From Alphaproteobacteria bacterium (GTDB lineage Bacteria; Pseudomonadota; Alphaproteobacteria; Rickettsiales; JAFLCR01), in contig JAFLCR010000019.1 in the NCBI GenBank assembly GCA_017302755.1, positions 1 through 18,148 on the forward strand: DNA of 18,148 nt, read 5' to 3'. How positions within the stretch are numbered: position 1 is the first letter of the stretch; every line of letters starts with the position of its first letter. Positions 7,305 through 16,551 of the stretch are shown one piece after another. Below the pieces are notes generated by a model. The model was not told the DNA's origin and searched no databases. It worked only from the letters and a program-made list of their open reading frames with translations. The position numbers were made by a program, and so were the translations under genes.

Positions 7305-9992
7305 ATGAGTAACGCAGGACTTTTACGCAAAAACCCGGCCCAGGCAACGGAATCCGATGCTGCGGCGCAGCATGAGCTCGCGACCATTCCCGCCTCCGCC
7401 ACGCCGATGATGCGTCAATATCTTGCCATCCGGGAGGCGCATAAAGGCTATCTGCTCTTCTACCGCATGGGCGATTTTTACGAGCTTTTTTTCGACGACG
7501 CTGTCCGTGCCGCCGAGGCGCTCGACATCGCCCTTACCAAGCGCGGCCAACATCTTGGCGAGGATATTCCCATGTGCGGCGTGCCCGTGCACTCGGCGGA
7601 AGGCTACCTGCAAAGACTGATCGCCAAGGGCTTCCGGGTTGCTATCGCCGAGCAGACTGAAGATCCGGCCGAAGCCAAGAAACGCGGCGCAAAATCCGTG
7701 GTGGCGCGGGAGGTGGTACGGATCGTCACCCCCGGCACCATCACCGAGGAGGGGCTGCTTGAAGCCCGTACCTGTAATTACCTGGCCGCCGTTGCCCTTG
7801 CCCCCTCGTCAGCAGCGCTGGCATGGCTGGAGCTTTCCACCGGCGAGTTCCGCGTACTCGACACCACCCCCGCCCTGCTCGCCGCCGAGCTGACCCGCAT
7901 CGGCCCCAGCGAGGTTCTGCTGCCCGAGCGCTTTGCTCAGGCGGGAGCTTATGATGAAGTCTTCGGTACCTGGAAAGAGCAGCTCACCGTCAGGCCGGAC
8001 ACTTGTTTCAGCGCGCGCAAGGGCGGTGACGCCCTGCGCCAGAGCTTCCGCCTCGCTACACTCGATAGCCTCGGCCCTCTTAGCGACAGCGTGCTCGCCG
8101 CCTGCGGGGCGCTGCTCGATTACGTACACCTGACACAAAAAGGGCAACTCCCCTGCCTGCAACGGCCGAAGCTCGGCAACACCTCGGACCATGTGGCCAT
8201 GGACGCAGCCACGCGCCGAAACCTGGAACTCCAGGCAAGCTCAGCGGGAGAGCGCAAGGGCAGCCTGCTCTGGGCAATCGATCGCAGCGTGACCTCAGCC
8301 GGGGGGCGCATGCTTGCCGGATGGCTTGCCGCGCCATTGACCAACCCCGACGCTATCCAAGCCCGCCTGGACGGAGTAGAGCACTTTATGACCGCCCGCG
8401 AGTTCCGCGTCAGCTTGCGACAGCATCTGAAACGGATGCCCGATCTAGAGCGTTCGCTGTCGCGGCTCGCACTCGGGCGCGGGAGTCCGCGCGATCTAGG
8501 CGTCATCCGCGACGGACTGGCCGCCGTGCGGGAGGTTCTGGCCCTGTTCTATCAGGCACAGATGCCAAACCCTCCCGCCATTGTGGGGGAAGCCCTCGCC
8601 TCCTTGCGCGATCATGACGCGCTCATAGAGAAATTGCAGCAGGCGCTGGTGGCGGAGCCGGGGCTGCTTGCCCGCGACGGCGGGTTCATCGCCGACGGGT
8701 TCTGCCCCACGCTCGACGAATTCCGGGGACTTGCCCGCGAAAGCAAACGCCATATCGCGGCGCTGCAGGAGAAATACGGCAAGGAAACCGGCATTCCCTC
8801 GCTCAAGATCCGCCATAACCATGTCATTGGCTACCATATCGAAATCACAGTGGCGCATAAGGATAAGGTGCCGGAGCATTTCTTCCACCGCCAGACCATG
8901 GCCGGAGCGCTGCGCTACGCCACCACCGAACTGAACGAGCTGGAAGGCAAGATCGCCTCGGCTGGCGCGAAGGCGCTGGAGCTGGAAGCGCAGTACTTCG
9001 CAGAGCTGACCCACGAGGTATTGGAGAAATCCGATGCCGTCGGCAAGGCGGCGGTCGGAATCGCGACACTCGATGCTGTCGCCGGGCTCGCCGAACTCGC
9101 CGAAGAGCGGCGCTATTGCCGCCCGATAGTAGAAGAGGGGCTTGCTTTCGACATTAGGGAAGGCCGCCATCCTGTGGTCGAGGCCATGCTGAGTGAGCCC
9201 TTCATCTCCAATGACTGTCGCTTGGAAGACGGTCGGCTCTGGCTGCTCACCGGCCCCAACATGGCGGGTAAGAGCACCTTTTTGCGGCAGAACGCGCTCA
9301 TCGCCCTGATGGCGCAGATGGGCAGCTTCGTGCCTGCCGCCTCGGCGCGCATCGGCGTGATCGACCGGTTGTTCAGCCGCGTCGGCGCCGCCGACGACTT
9401 GGCGCGCGGCCGCTCGACCTTCATGGTCGAGATGGTGGAGACTGCCGCCATTCTGCACCAGGCAACGGAGCGCTCGCTAGTGATCCTCGATGAAATCGGG
9501 CGCGGCACGGCGACCTTCGACGGGCTTTCCATCGCCTGGGCGGTGCTCGAATACCTGCACGACGCCTGCCGATGCCGGGGGCTGTTCGCCACCCATTACC
9601 ATGAGCTGACAAAACTCTCGGCACGCCTGGCCCATCTTGCCTGCCATACGATGCAAGTGAAAGAGTGGAAAGGCGACGTCGTGTTTTTGCATGCCGTCAT
9701 CCCCGGCGCGGCGGACCGTTCCTACGGCATCCACGTGGCGCGGCTTGCGGGGCTGCCCGACGCCGTCACCAGCCGCGCCGACACGATCCTGAAAGAGCTT
9801 GAGGCTGAGGGCCAGCAAGGGCGCCTTTCGCGGCTTGCCGACGATTTGCCACTCTTCGCCATGAACCCGTCGGCTCCCGCCGCGCCCGCTAAACCTTCCG
9901 CAGCGGAAGAAGCGCTGCGCAGCATTGACCCCGATAGCCTTAGCCCACGCGAGGCATTGGACGCGCTCTACCGCTTAAAAGCATTCCTCTGA
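7305..9992 (+). CDS. mutS: DNA mismatch repair protein MutS
   Basis: Recognises base mismatches and small loops and recruits MutL in an ATP-dependent manner. Counting from ATG at 7305 the protein has 895 residues, within the usual MutS1 range. The mismatch-binding motif is at 55-63 (MGDFYELFF, with Phe58 and Glu60). Connector, lever and clamp regions follow (for example SLKIRHNHVIGYHIEIT). The ATPase domain has Walker A GPNMAGKST at 650-658 (Lys656), the signature DDLARGRSTFMVEM, Walker B LVILDEIGRGT (Asp729, Glu730) and the FATHYHEL switch. The C-terminal LSPREALDALYRLKAFL helices resemble the tetramerisation region. A GTG six codons upstream (7287) is an alternative start; the ATG was preferred because a GGAA lies about 11 bases before it and residues 1-25 are poorly conserved anyway. 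It diverges from maeB and converges on the glycosyltransferase gene with a 9-base gap. Confidence 0.97.
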   Translation: MSNAGLLRKNPAQATESDAAAQHELATIPASATPMMRQYLAIREAHKGYLLFYRMGDFYELFFDDAVRAAEALDIALTKRGQHLGEDIPMCGVPVHSAEGYLQRLIAKGFRVAIAEQTEDPAEAKKRGAKSVVAREVVRIVTPGTITEEGLLEARTCNYLAAVALAPSSAALAWLELSTGEFRVLDTTPALLAAELTRIGPSEVLLPERFAQAGAYDEVFGTWKEQLTVRPDTCFSARKGGDALRQSFRLATLDSLGPLSDSVLAACGALLDYVHLTQKGQLPCLQRPKLGNTSDHVAMDAATRRNLELQASSAGERKGSLLWAIDRSVTSAGGRMLAGWLAAPLTNPDAIQARLDGVEHFMTAREFRVSLRQHLKRMPDLERSLSRLALGRGSPRDLGVIRDGLAAVREVLALFYQAQMPNPPAIVGEALASLRDHDALIEKLQQALVAEPGLLARDGGFIADGFCPTLDEFRGLARESKRHIAALQEKYGKETGIPSLKIRHNHVIGYHIEITVAHKDKVPEHFFHRQTMAGALRYATTELNELEGKIASAGAKALELEAQYFAELTHEVLEKSDAVGKAAVGIATLDAVAGLAELAEERRYCRPIVEEGLAFDIREGRHPVVEAMLSEPFISNDCRLEDGRLWLLTGPNMAGKSTFLRQNALIALMAQMGSFVPAASARIGVIDRLFSRVGAADDLARGRSTFMVEMVETAAILHQATERSLVILDEIGRGTATFDGLSIAWAVLEYLHDACRCRGLFATHYHELTKLSARLAHLACHTMQVKEWKGDVVFLHAVIPGAADRSYGIHVARLAGLPDAVTSRADTILKELEAEGQQGRLSRLADDLPLFAMNPSAPAAPAKPSAAEEALRSIDPDSLSPREALDALYRLKAFL

Positions 9993-10001
9993 ACTCACTC
10001 C

Positions 10002-11003
10002 TCAAAGCGTCCGCTTGAGCATCGCCCTCAAGGACCAGCGGAACGCATGCAACAGGGTGACCAGCCGCGCTGTTCGTATTTGCTGAAGCGCACGCCGCTG
10101 TCCCCAGACGTGCGGCAAACCCAACAACCCCGCGCCCAGCCCCTTCATCGCAGGCCACAGCACCCCCTGGCGCAATGCCCGGATAAGCAGCACCAGTTGG
10201 GCTTCCAGATGAAACACCAGGAGAGGCCAGAACAACGGCCCCGGCATATTCTTCACGAAAACCCAGAGGCGGTTGCGAAACCCGTGATAAACGGAAAACT
10301 CGCTTTTCCGCCCGCTGATGCCCGACCCTACATGCCGAACCATGGCGTGCCTAAGTTGAACTGCCTGATGGCCTTTGAGGCGCAGGCGGAAAGCCAGATC
10401 AACATCCTCACAGTAACAGAAAAAGGCTTCATCAAAACCTCCCGCATTCAGGAATGCCTCCTTGTGATAACAGGCTGCGGCGGCGCATGGCGCGAACACC
10501 TCCACATCCCCCGGGGGCAGATGACGGACGCTTCTGCCCTCGTTGGCGCGCCAGGGGATGCCGAGAATATGGTACTGATCGCCAGTGCCGTCGATCAGGC
10601 TGTCGTCGCTTGCCAACAACTGGGTGGAGCCGAACATCGCAACTCCGGGGTGCGCCGTAATGCCTTCCGCCAGGCTGCGCAACCAATAGCGGTTGGGAAA
10701 GGCATCCGGGTTCAAGGTGGCAAGCCAATCGCCTCTTGCTTCTTTCGCCGCCACATTGTTGGCAACCGCAAACCCCAGATTGCTTCCCAGCTTCAGCACT
10801 CGGATGCGTGGGTCATTGGGGACCTGGCCAAGCGACCCGTCCGTGGAGCCGTTATCAGCCACCAGAACCTCGAATTCCCGCCAATCCTGACGCAGCAGGG
10901 CATCCAGACACTGTGCCAGCCAAGCTCCGGCATTATAATTGATTACCAACACGCTGAAAAAGGGCGGGGATGCCGAAGTTAATACTTTATTAATCCCTGT
11001 CAT
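10002..11003 (-). CDS. Glycosyltransferase family 2 protein (rhamnosyltransferase-like)
   Basis: Probable inverting GT-A glycosyltransferase using a nucleotide sugar, likely for surface polysaccharide. The 333 residues begin with SVLVINYNAGAWL and VLVADNGSTDGS, the GT2 nucleotide-binding core. LNPDAFPN at 97-104 supplies the DXD-like aspartate (Asp100). The acceptor-side motif CYCEDVDLAFRLR at 197-209 (Glu199, Asp200, Asp202) resembles WbbL-type rhamnosyltransferases. The region after residue 250 (GPLFWPLLVFHLEAQLVLL) is hydrophobic or amphipathic and ends in a basic tail, consistent with membrane association. The start is ATG at 11003, the first in frame and close to the divergent exported protein gene. 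No other polysaccharide genes adjoin it here, so donor and acceptor cannot be inferred. Confidence 0.9.
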   Translation of the reverse strand: MTGINKVLTSASPPFFSVLVINYNAGAWLAQCLDALLRQDWREFEVLVADNGSTDGSLGQVPNDPRIRVLKLGSNLGFAVANNVAAKEARGDWLATLNPDAFPNRYWLRSLAEGITAHPGVAMFGSTQLLASDDSLIDGTGDQYHILGIPWRANEGRSVRHLPPGDVEVFAPCAAAACYHKEAFLNAGGFDEAFFCYCEDVDLAFRLRLKGHQAVQLRHAMVRHVGSGISGRKSEFSVYHGFRNRLWVFVKNMPGPLFWPLLVFHLEAQLVLLIRALRQGVLWPAMKGLGAGLLGLPHVWGQRRALQQIRTARLVTLLHAFRWSLRAMLKRTL

Positions 11004-11014
11004 TCTGCTATGAT
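10986..11014 (+). promoter_or_regulatory. Candidate extended -10 promoter for the small exported protein
   Basis: TGCTATGAT (11006-11014) fits an extended -10 element (TGn followed by TATGAT), with a weak -35-like TTTATT 17 bases before it. Predicted initiation near 11021 falls just before the GTG at 11023 and well before the ATG at 11059, supporting the ATG as start. Confidence 0.4.
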
Positions 11015-11058
11015 GCGGCGCTGTGAAACGGAATTTTCATCATAAAGGCATTTCCAGG

Positions 11059-11442
11059 ATGCAAAAGCATCTTCTGCTGCTGGCATTATGGATGGGGGTG
11101 GCCATGCTGCCCGTTCCCGCCCTTGCGTCTTGCGGACGGTACTGCGGCAGCAACATCGATGAGCTGAATGCCTATAGCCCCAATTACGGCGGCCGGCATT
11201 ATTACAACGACCGGTATTCACGCTACTACCTTGAAGACCGCGTGCGCGGCAGCAGCCCGCATTACCGCGGGCAACGCCATTACTACAAGTACAGCCAGCC
11301 GCGCTTTCTGGAAAACCAGGTGGGCGATTACAGCTCCAGAAGCTACAGACCCACCACGAAATGGAGCGATACTTCCGCTGTCCGCAAAAGCATTCCGCGC
11401 GGCGAAGGGTGGAGCTGGAACCCTTCCTCCTATCTCAAATAG
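11059..11442 (+). CDS. Small tyrosine-rich exported protein with internal repeat
   Basis: A 127-residue protein not recognised as a known family. It begins with a clear signal peptide: a basic MQKH, a hydrophobic core through residue 17, then PVPALASC. Cleavage could be type I after Ala23, or lipoprotein-type at LASC before Cys25; a second cysteine at 29 hints at a disulfide instead. The mature part is rich in Tyr, Arg and Ser. It contains two related units, GGRHYYNDRYSRYYLEDRV at about 44-62 and GQRHYYKYSQPRFLENQVG at about 71-89. The C-terminus has WSDTSAVRK and GEGWSWNPSSYLK. The ATG at 11059 is preceded by AAAGG and a plausible promoter; a GTG at 11023 in frame would add 12 residues. It diverges from the glycosyltransferase gene. 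The composition suggests a cell-surface or envelope-bound role, but function is unknown. Confidence 0.75.
   Translation: MQKHLLLLALWMGVAMLPVPALASCGRYCGSNIDELNAYSPNYGGRHYYNDRYSRYYLEDRVRGSSPHYRGQRHYYKYSQPRFLENQVGDYSSRSYRPTTKWSDTSAVRKSIPRGEGWSWNPSSYLK
11188..11328 (+). repeat. Two diverged protein-level repeat units
   Basis: Within the exported protein, two units share the pattern G-x-R-H-Y-Y, a Tyr/Arg-rich spacer, then L-E-(D/N)-(R/Q)-V. They occupy about residues 44-65 and 71-90. The second spacer is shorter by one or two residues. The similarity is at protein level, consistent with an old internal duplication. Confidence 0.6.
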
Positions 11443-11562
11443 TCGCCGCTTCCCTTCTTGCGAATCCGCATCGCGGAGGATGCTTTCTCATGACCAAGTG
11501 TTGCATTCTCGCAAGCATGATACCGTCTTGTGACGACATGCTTTAGAGGGCACGAATAATCA

Positions 11563-11590
11563 TTGCGTCTTTACTCAATAATCATACAAT
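11563..11590 (+). promoter_or_regulatory. Candidate promoter for the kamA-ATP-grasp cluster
   Basis: TACAAT (11585-11590) matches a -10 element at five of six positions, with TTGCGT 16 bases upstream as a weak -35. It lies in the only AT-rich stretch before kamA. TATAAG at 11601-11606 is an alternative -10 without a good -35. Consensus match only. Confidence 0.33.
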
Positions 11591-11651
11591 TTTTTTATCG
11601 TATAAGTGTTGCGCGTCGTTGCGTCAGACACTCACGTCGCCACCCTGCTTC

Positions 11652-11658
11652 AAGGAAG
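11652..11658 (+). promoter_or_regulatory. Ribosome binding site deciding the kamA start
   Basis: AAGGAAG ends four bases before ATG at 11663. It supports that ATG over the in-frame TTG at 11606. Confidence 0.65.
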
Positions 11659-11662
11659 CGCC

Positions 11663-13054
<1,392 letters not shown>

Positions 13055-13060
13055 AAAACC

Positions 13061-14044
13061 GTGGTTTCCATCGGAATCGTCAGCTGCCGGCCGGAGAAAA
13101 TGGCGGATTATTATCCGACTGCAACCGACGGGCCAGATTTCGTGCCCACGGAGCTGCCCTTCACTCCTGACGACCAGTTTCTCATCAACGCCATGCGGCG
13201 GCGCGGCATGATCGTGGAGCCGGTCATCTGGGGCGCGGACCCGGCCGATCTGGCGCATTACGACCTGCTGCTTTTCCGCGCTCCGTGGGATTACATGGAT
13301 ACCGAGGCGCAACGCACCGCCTTCATGGGCTGGCTCACGCAGCTGGAGGAAGCCGGCATCCGCACCGAGAACCCCCTGCCCCTGATGCAGTGGCTGCTCA
13401 ATAAGCGCTATCTGCTCGATCTTGAGGCCCAGGGCATCGCCATCGTGCCGACCCATTATCTGGAACCCGGCCAGCACGCCGACCTTGCCCAGGCCTTCGA
13501 CGCCCAAGGCCCGCTGATTCTGAAGCCCGCCCTCTCCGCCGCCGGAGCAGGGCTGACCTTTCTGCGCTCGCGCGAAGAGGCGGCTGCCTACCAGGCAACG
13601 CTCGATGAACTAGGCACGAAAGAGCCCTATCTGCTTCAACCCTTCCAGCCGGAAATCCGGACGGAGGGCGAATGGTCGCTGGTGTTTCTGGACAGCGTCT
13701 ACAGCCACGCCGTGCTGAAGAAACCCGCCGAGAACGGCATTCTGGTTCATGCCGAGCGGGGCGGAAGCACCGCTTTCCTGGAGCCCCCGGAAGCCGTGGT
13801 GGAAGCCGCCGCGCACGCCGCCGAAGCGGTCGGTCGGGCCTACGGCGAAGCGACGCATCATTCGCCCGTTATACCGCTTTACCTGCGGATCGACATTCTC
13901 CCCACCGCGCGGGGGCTGCTCGTTTCGGAGATGGAGGGCATGGACCCGGAGCTTTTCTTCCGCGCCCGCCCCGGCAGCGAGGAACTGCTCTGCGACGGCC
14001 TTGCTTCGCGGTTGTCTCAGCGCGCGGCATCTGTCAGAGTTTGA
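13061..14044 (+). CDS. ATP-grasp ligase, DcsG/RimK-like
   Basis: Predicted ATP-dependent carboxylate-amine ligase, forming an amide through an acyl phosphate. The 327 residues start with a Rossmann-like strand (SIGIVSC). They then show FRAPWDYMD at 72-80, LLNKRYLLDLEAQGIAIVPT at 112-131, and the ATP-binding lysine in LILKPALSAAGAG (Lys155). Metal-binding residues lie in LRIDIL (Asp278) and SEMEGMDPELFF (Glu290, Glu292). This layout matches ATP-grasp proteins related to DcsG of D-cycloserine biosynthesis and is distinct from the next two ligases. The start is GTG at 13061, 6 bases after kamA; ATG at 13100 would remove the first strand and is less likely. Only 2 bases separate its stop from the next gene, so the two are almost certainly cotranslated. 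The substrate is unknown; beta-lysine or a derivative is a reasonable guess from context. Confidence 0.88.
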   Translation: MVSIGIVSCRPEKMADYYPTATDGPDFVPTELPFTPDDQFLINAMRRRGMIVEPVIWGADPADLAHYDLLLFRAPWDYMDTEAQRTAFMGWLTQLEEAGIRTENPLPLMQWLLNKRYLLDLEAQGIAIVPTHYLEPGQHADLAQAFDAQGPLILKPALSAAGAGLTFLRSREEAAAYQATLDELGTKEPYLLQPFQPEIRTEGEWSLVFLDSVYSHAVLKKPAENGILVHAERGGSTAFLEPPEAVVEAAAHAAEAVGRAYGEATHHSPVIPLYLRIDILPTARGLLVSEMEGMDPELFFRARPGSEELLCDGLASRLSQRAASVRV

Positions 14045-14046
14045 GC

Positions 14047-15042
14047 ATGCATTTCGGTTTCACCTACGACCTGCGGAAAGACTACCTCGCCGAAGGATAT
14101 TCGGAGGAGGAAACCGCCGAATTCGACAGCCAGGTCACAATCGACGGCATCGCCTCGGCGCTGGAGGCGATGGGGCATAAGGTGACGCGCATCGGCCATA
14201 TGCGCCATCTTGCAAAACGGCTTACCGCCGGCGAGCGTTGGGACATGGTGTTCAACATCGCCGAGGGACTTGCCGGTTTCGGGCGCGAGGCGCAAGTGCC
14301 CGCGCTACTCGACGCTTTCGGGATTCCCTATACGTTTTCCGATCCCCTCACCTCTTCCGTGACGCTGCACAAGGCGATGGCGAAAGCCGTGGTGCGCCAC
14401 GGCGGCGTCGCCACTCCGGACTGGGCGCTGGTGGAGGACGAGGCGGATATCGACGCCGTGAATCTTCCCTTCCCGCTTTTCGCCAAACCGGTCGCTGAAG
14501 GCACGGGCAAGGGCGTCACCGCCGCCTCGAAATGCGCGGATGCGGCGGCGCTGAAACGCACCTGCCAGGCCTTGCTTGCCAAACACCGCCAGCCAGTGCT
14601 GGTGGAGACCTACCTGCCCGGCCGCGAATTCACCATCGGCATTCTCGGCACCGGCAAACAGGCCGAAGCGCTCGGCGTCATGGAGATTCTCTTCAACGAT
14701 AAGGCCGAAGCGCACGGCTATTCCTACATCAATAAGGAAACCTACGAGGATAAGGTGGAATACCGCCTTGTGGAGGGTGCTGCCGCCGACGCCATCGCCC
14801 AGGCGGCGCTCACCGCCTGGCGGCTGCTCGGCTGCCGCGACGGCGGGCGCATGGATTTCCGCCTCGCCGCCAATGGCGCACCGCATTTTCTGGAAGTAAA
14901 TCCGCTCGCGGGGCTGAACCCAGAGCGCTCCGACATGGCAATTCTCTGCCGCCTGCTCGGCGTGCCGTATCAGGAACTGATCAAGCGCATCGTGCTGTCT
15001 GCCTGCGAGCGGCTTTCTTCGAAGGCAACGATGGTCGCCTAA
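14047..15042 (+). CDS. ATP-grasp ligase, D-alanine-D-alanine ligase-like (first of two)
   Basis: 331-residue ATP-grasp enzyme resembling Ddl. The N-terminus is MHFGFTYDLRKDYLAEGYSE. It continues with WDMVFNIAEGLAGFGREAQ at 65-83, DAFGIPYTFSDP at 89-100, the ATP-binding FAKPVAEGTGKGV at 145-157 (Lys147), and the metal site RMDFRL...FLEVNPLAGLNP with Asp270, Glu283 and Asn285. Its N-terminal motif set differs from housekeeping Ddl, which also normally sits beside murC/ftsQ. A role in the ligation of amino acids or a modified amino acid other than peptidoglycan D-Ala-D-Ala is therefore more likely. ATG at 14047 is 2 bases after the stop of the preceding ligase gene. A gap of 63 bases follows, the largest within the cluster. 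Family certain, substrate unknown. Confidence 0.9.
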   Translation: MHFGFTYDLRKDYLAEGYSEEETAEFDSQVTIDGIASALEAMGHKVTRIGHMRHLAKRLTAGERWDMVFNIAEGLAGFGREAQVPALLDAFGIPYTFSDPLTSSVTLHKAMAKAVVRHGGVATPDWALVEDEADIDAVNLPFPLFAKPVAEGTGKGVTAASKCADAAALKRTCQALLAKHRQPVLVETYLPGREFTIGILGTGKQAEALGVMEILFNDKAEAHGYSYINKETYEDKVEYRLVEGAAADAIAQAALTAWRLLGCRDGGRMDFRLAANGAPHFLEVNPLAGLNPERSDMAILCRLLGVPYQELIKRIVLSACERLSSKATMVA

Positions 15043-15105
15043 AGCGTGGCGTTTTTTCCTTCGTGATTTCTTGTCATCATGAGTTCGTTTGTTTATCCCT
15101 GAAGC

Positions 15106-16068
15106 ATGGCCCATGTGCTGCTGCTCATTCAGGATCTCGCCGCTTCGCATACACCGGCGGATGAAATTTCCATCTTCGAGGATGTGGAGGCAATTTCCGC
15201 TTCGCTGAAAGCGCTTGGCCATCAGCCATCGGTGGAAAGAATTTCGCTCAACCTGGAGGATGCAAGACGGCGCATTCTATTGCACCAGCCGGATCTGGTG
15301 ATGAATCTGGTCGATTCAATCGAGCTCAAAGGGCACCTTATTCACCTTGCGCCCGCGCTGCTGGAAACCATGAAGCTACCCTATACGGGCTGCCGTATGG
15401 ACGCGACTTATTTGTCCTCGCATAAACTGCTTGCCAAGCACCTACTGCAGCTGGAAGGGCTTCCGACTGCCCCATGGCATGAAGCATCCGCGCTTCCCGA
15501 TGAATTGGACGACCGGTACATCGTGAAGTCAGTGTGGGAGCACGCTTCAATCGGCATCGCGCCCGAGAATGTTGTCCACAACGTCAGTATCGCAAAGAAG
15601 ATCATCGCCGAACGCACCGCGCAGTATGGAGGCGAATGGTTCATCGAGCGCTATATTCATGGACGTGAATTCAACATTTCGATCCTTGATGGTGCAGTTC
15701 TTCCGCATGCTGAAATTCGCTTCGAGGATTTTCCCGAAGATGTGCCTCATATCATCGACCACGCCGCCAAGTGGGATGAAAACTGTTTCTCATACCAGCA
15801 TACGGTGCGGCATTTTGATTTTCCGGAAAGCGACCGCGCTCTGCTGACGAAACTTTCGGAATATTGTCTGAAGTGCTGGAGCATTTTCAACTTATCTGGC
15901 TATGCGCGTGTGGACTTCCGTGTGGATGTGCAAGGAAACCCTTGGATTCTGGAGGTCAATTCCAATCCCTGCATCTCGCCTGACGCGGGGCTGGCGGCGG
16001 CGGCAGAACGGGCAGGTATGGATTACACCGCGCTCATTGCCCGCATCGTGGACGCAGCGCTACCATGA
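15106..16068 (+). CDS. ATP-grasp ligase, D-alanine-D-alanine ligase-like (second, divergent)
   Basis: 320-residue ATP-grasp protein. MAHVLLLIQDL and DLVMNLVDSIELKGHLIHLA form the N-terminal lobe. LPYTGCRMDATYLSSHKLLAK at 91-111 is the Ddl-type hinge, YIVKSVWEHASIGI holds the ATP lysine (Lys141), and ARVDFRVDVQ...WILEVNSNPCISPDAG gives Asp270, Glu283 and Asn285. An acidic/His insert at about 205-236 (FEDFPEDVPHIIDHAAKWDE) sits where substrate loops lie in the fold. It is clearly a paralogue at fold level of the preceding gene but diverged, so it probably joins a different pair of substrates. Base composition is markedly less GC-rich than in kamA and the first two ligases. Its stop overlaps the start of the GNAT gene (ATGA), indicating translational coupling. 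The ribosome binding site is weak. Confidence 0.9.
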   Translation: MAHVLLLIQDLAASHTPADEISIFEDVEAISASLKALGHQPSVERISLNLEDARRRILLHQPDLVMNLVDSIELKGHLIHLAPALLETMKLPYTGCRMDATYLSSHKLLAKHLLQLEGLPTAPWHEASALPDELDDRYIVKSVWEHASIGIAPENVVHNVSIAKKIIAERTAQYGGEWFIERYIHGREFNISILDGAVLPHAEIRFEDFPEDVPHIIDHAAKWDENCFSYQHTVRHFDFPESDRALLTKLSEYCLKCWSIFNLSGYARVDFRVDVQGNPWILEVNSNPCISPDAGLAAAAERAGMDYTALIARIVDAALP

Positions 16069-16544
16069 CCAGTGGATTCCGCCCCCTCCTTCCTGCCGAT
16101 CCCCAAGCCATCCGCGCCCTGGTGCGCGCCACGGGGTTTTTTACCCCTGCCGAGGAAGAGGTGGCGGTTGAGCTGGTAGAGGAATCACTCGCAAAAGGAG
16201 CAGAAAAAAGCGGCTATCACTTTCATCTCTACGCAGGGGCGGAGAAACTGCTGGGCTACGCCTGCTATGGCCCGGTGCCCATGACGCTTTCAGGGTTCGA
16301 TCTTTACTGGATCGTCGTGGCGCCCGAAACGCAAGGCAAGGGTTTGGGTGCGCGCCTTCTTACCGCCTGCGAGCAGTCCGTGCGGGGTCTTGGAGGAAAG
16401 CGGCTTTATTCAGAAACATCCTCCCGCCCGCTTTATACGCCAACGCATAAGTTTTACGAGCGCCATGGTTTTATCGCCGAAGCAAGGCTGATTGACTTTT
16501 ACGCCCCCGGCGACGATAAAATTATTTATACAAAAATCCTTTAG
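16065..16544 (+). CDS. GNAT family N-acetyltransferase
   Basis: 159-residue single-domain acetyltransferase predicted to transfer an acetyl group from acetyl-CoA to an amine. Strand 4 and motif A read YWIVVAPETQGKGLGARLL at 81-99, with the acyl-CoA pyrophosphate loop QGKGLG at 90-95. Motif B contains LYTPTHKFYERHGF near 124-136 with Tyr131. ATG at 16065 overlaps the stop of the upstream ligase by four bases. Context is suggestive: the archaeal and bacterial ablA-ablB pair uses a KamA enzyme and a GNAT enzyme to make N-epsilon-acetyl-beta-lysine. Here, however, three ligases separate the two genes and this GNAT does not obviously look like AblB. The acceptor could be beta-lysine, a ligated product, or a protein. 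Confidence 0.9.
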   Translation: MTSGFRPLLPADPQAIRALVRATGFFTPAEEEVAVELVEESLAKGAEKSGYHFHLYAGAEKLLGYACYGPVPMTLSGFDLYWIVVAPETQGKGLGARLLTACEQSVRGLGGKRLYSETSSRPLYTPTHKFYERHGFIAEARLIDFYAPGDDKIIYTKIL

Positions 16545-16551
16545 TTTCCCC

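Larger units (their letters stand above)
11443..11662. other. 220-base intergenic leader before the kamA gene cluster
   Basis: No convincing gene. It contains a small hairpin TCCGC-ATC-GCGGA (11465-11477) without a T tract, two copies of ATGCTTT (11480-11486 and 11538-11544), and an AT-rich stretch from 11568 to 11606 that holds the best promoter candidate. An in-frame TTG at 11606 could extend kamA, but the ribosome binding site favours 11663. Confidence 0.5.

Noticed and set aside
8496..9458. A 320-codon minus-strand open frame opposite mutS
   Set aside because: mutS motifs are intact through this region, so the antisense frame is a codon-bias shadow.
10001..10019. Imperfect hairpin CTCAAAGCG/CGCTTGAG between mutS and the glycosyltransferase gene
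   Set aside because: It would be well placed as a bidirectional terminator, but it has a bulge, a two-base loop, no T tract on either side, and overlaps the glycosyltransferase stop codon.
14047..15042. Housekeeping D-alanine-D-alanine ligase for peptidoglycan
   Set aside because: The context is not the mur/fts cluster, the N-terminal motifs are atypical, and a second diverged Ddl-like gene follows. Not fully excluded without the rest of the genome.
14305..15222. A 305-codon open frame on the minus strand opposite the Ddl-like ligase
   Set aside because: It lies antisense to a conserved ATP-grasp gene and shows no domain of its own.
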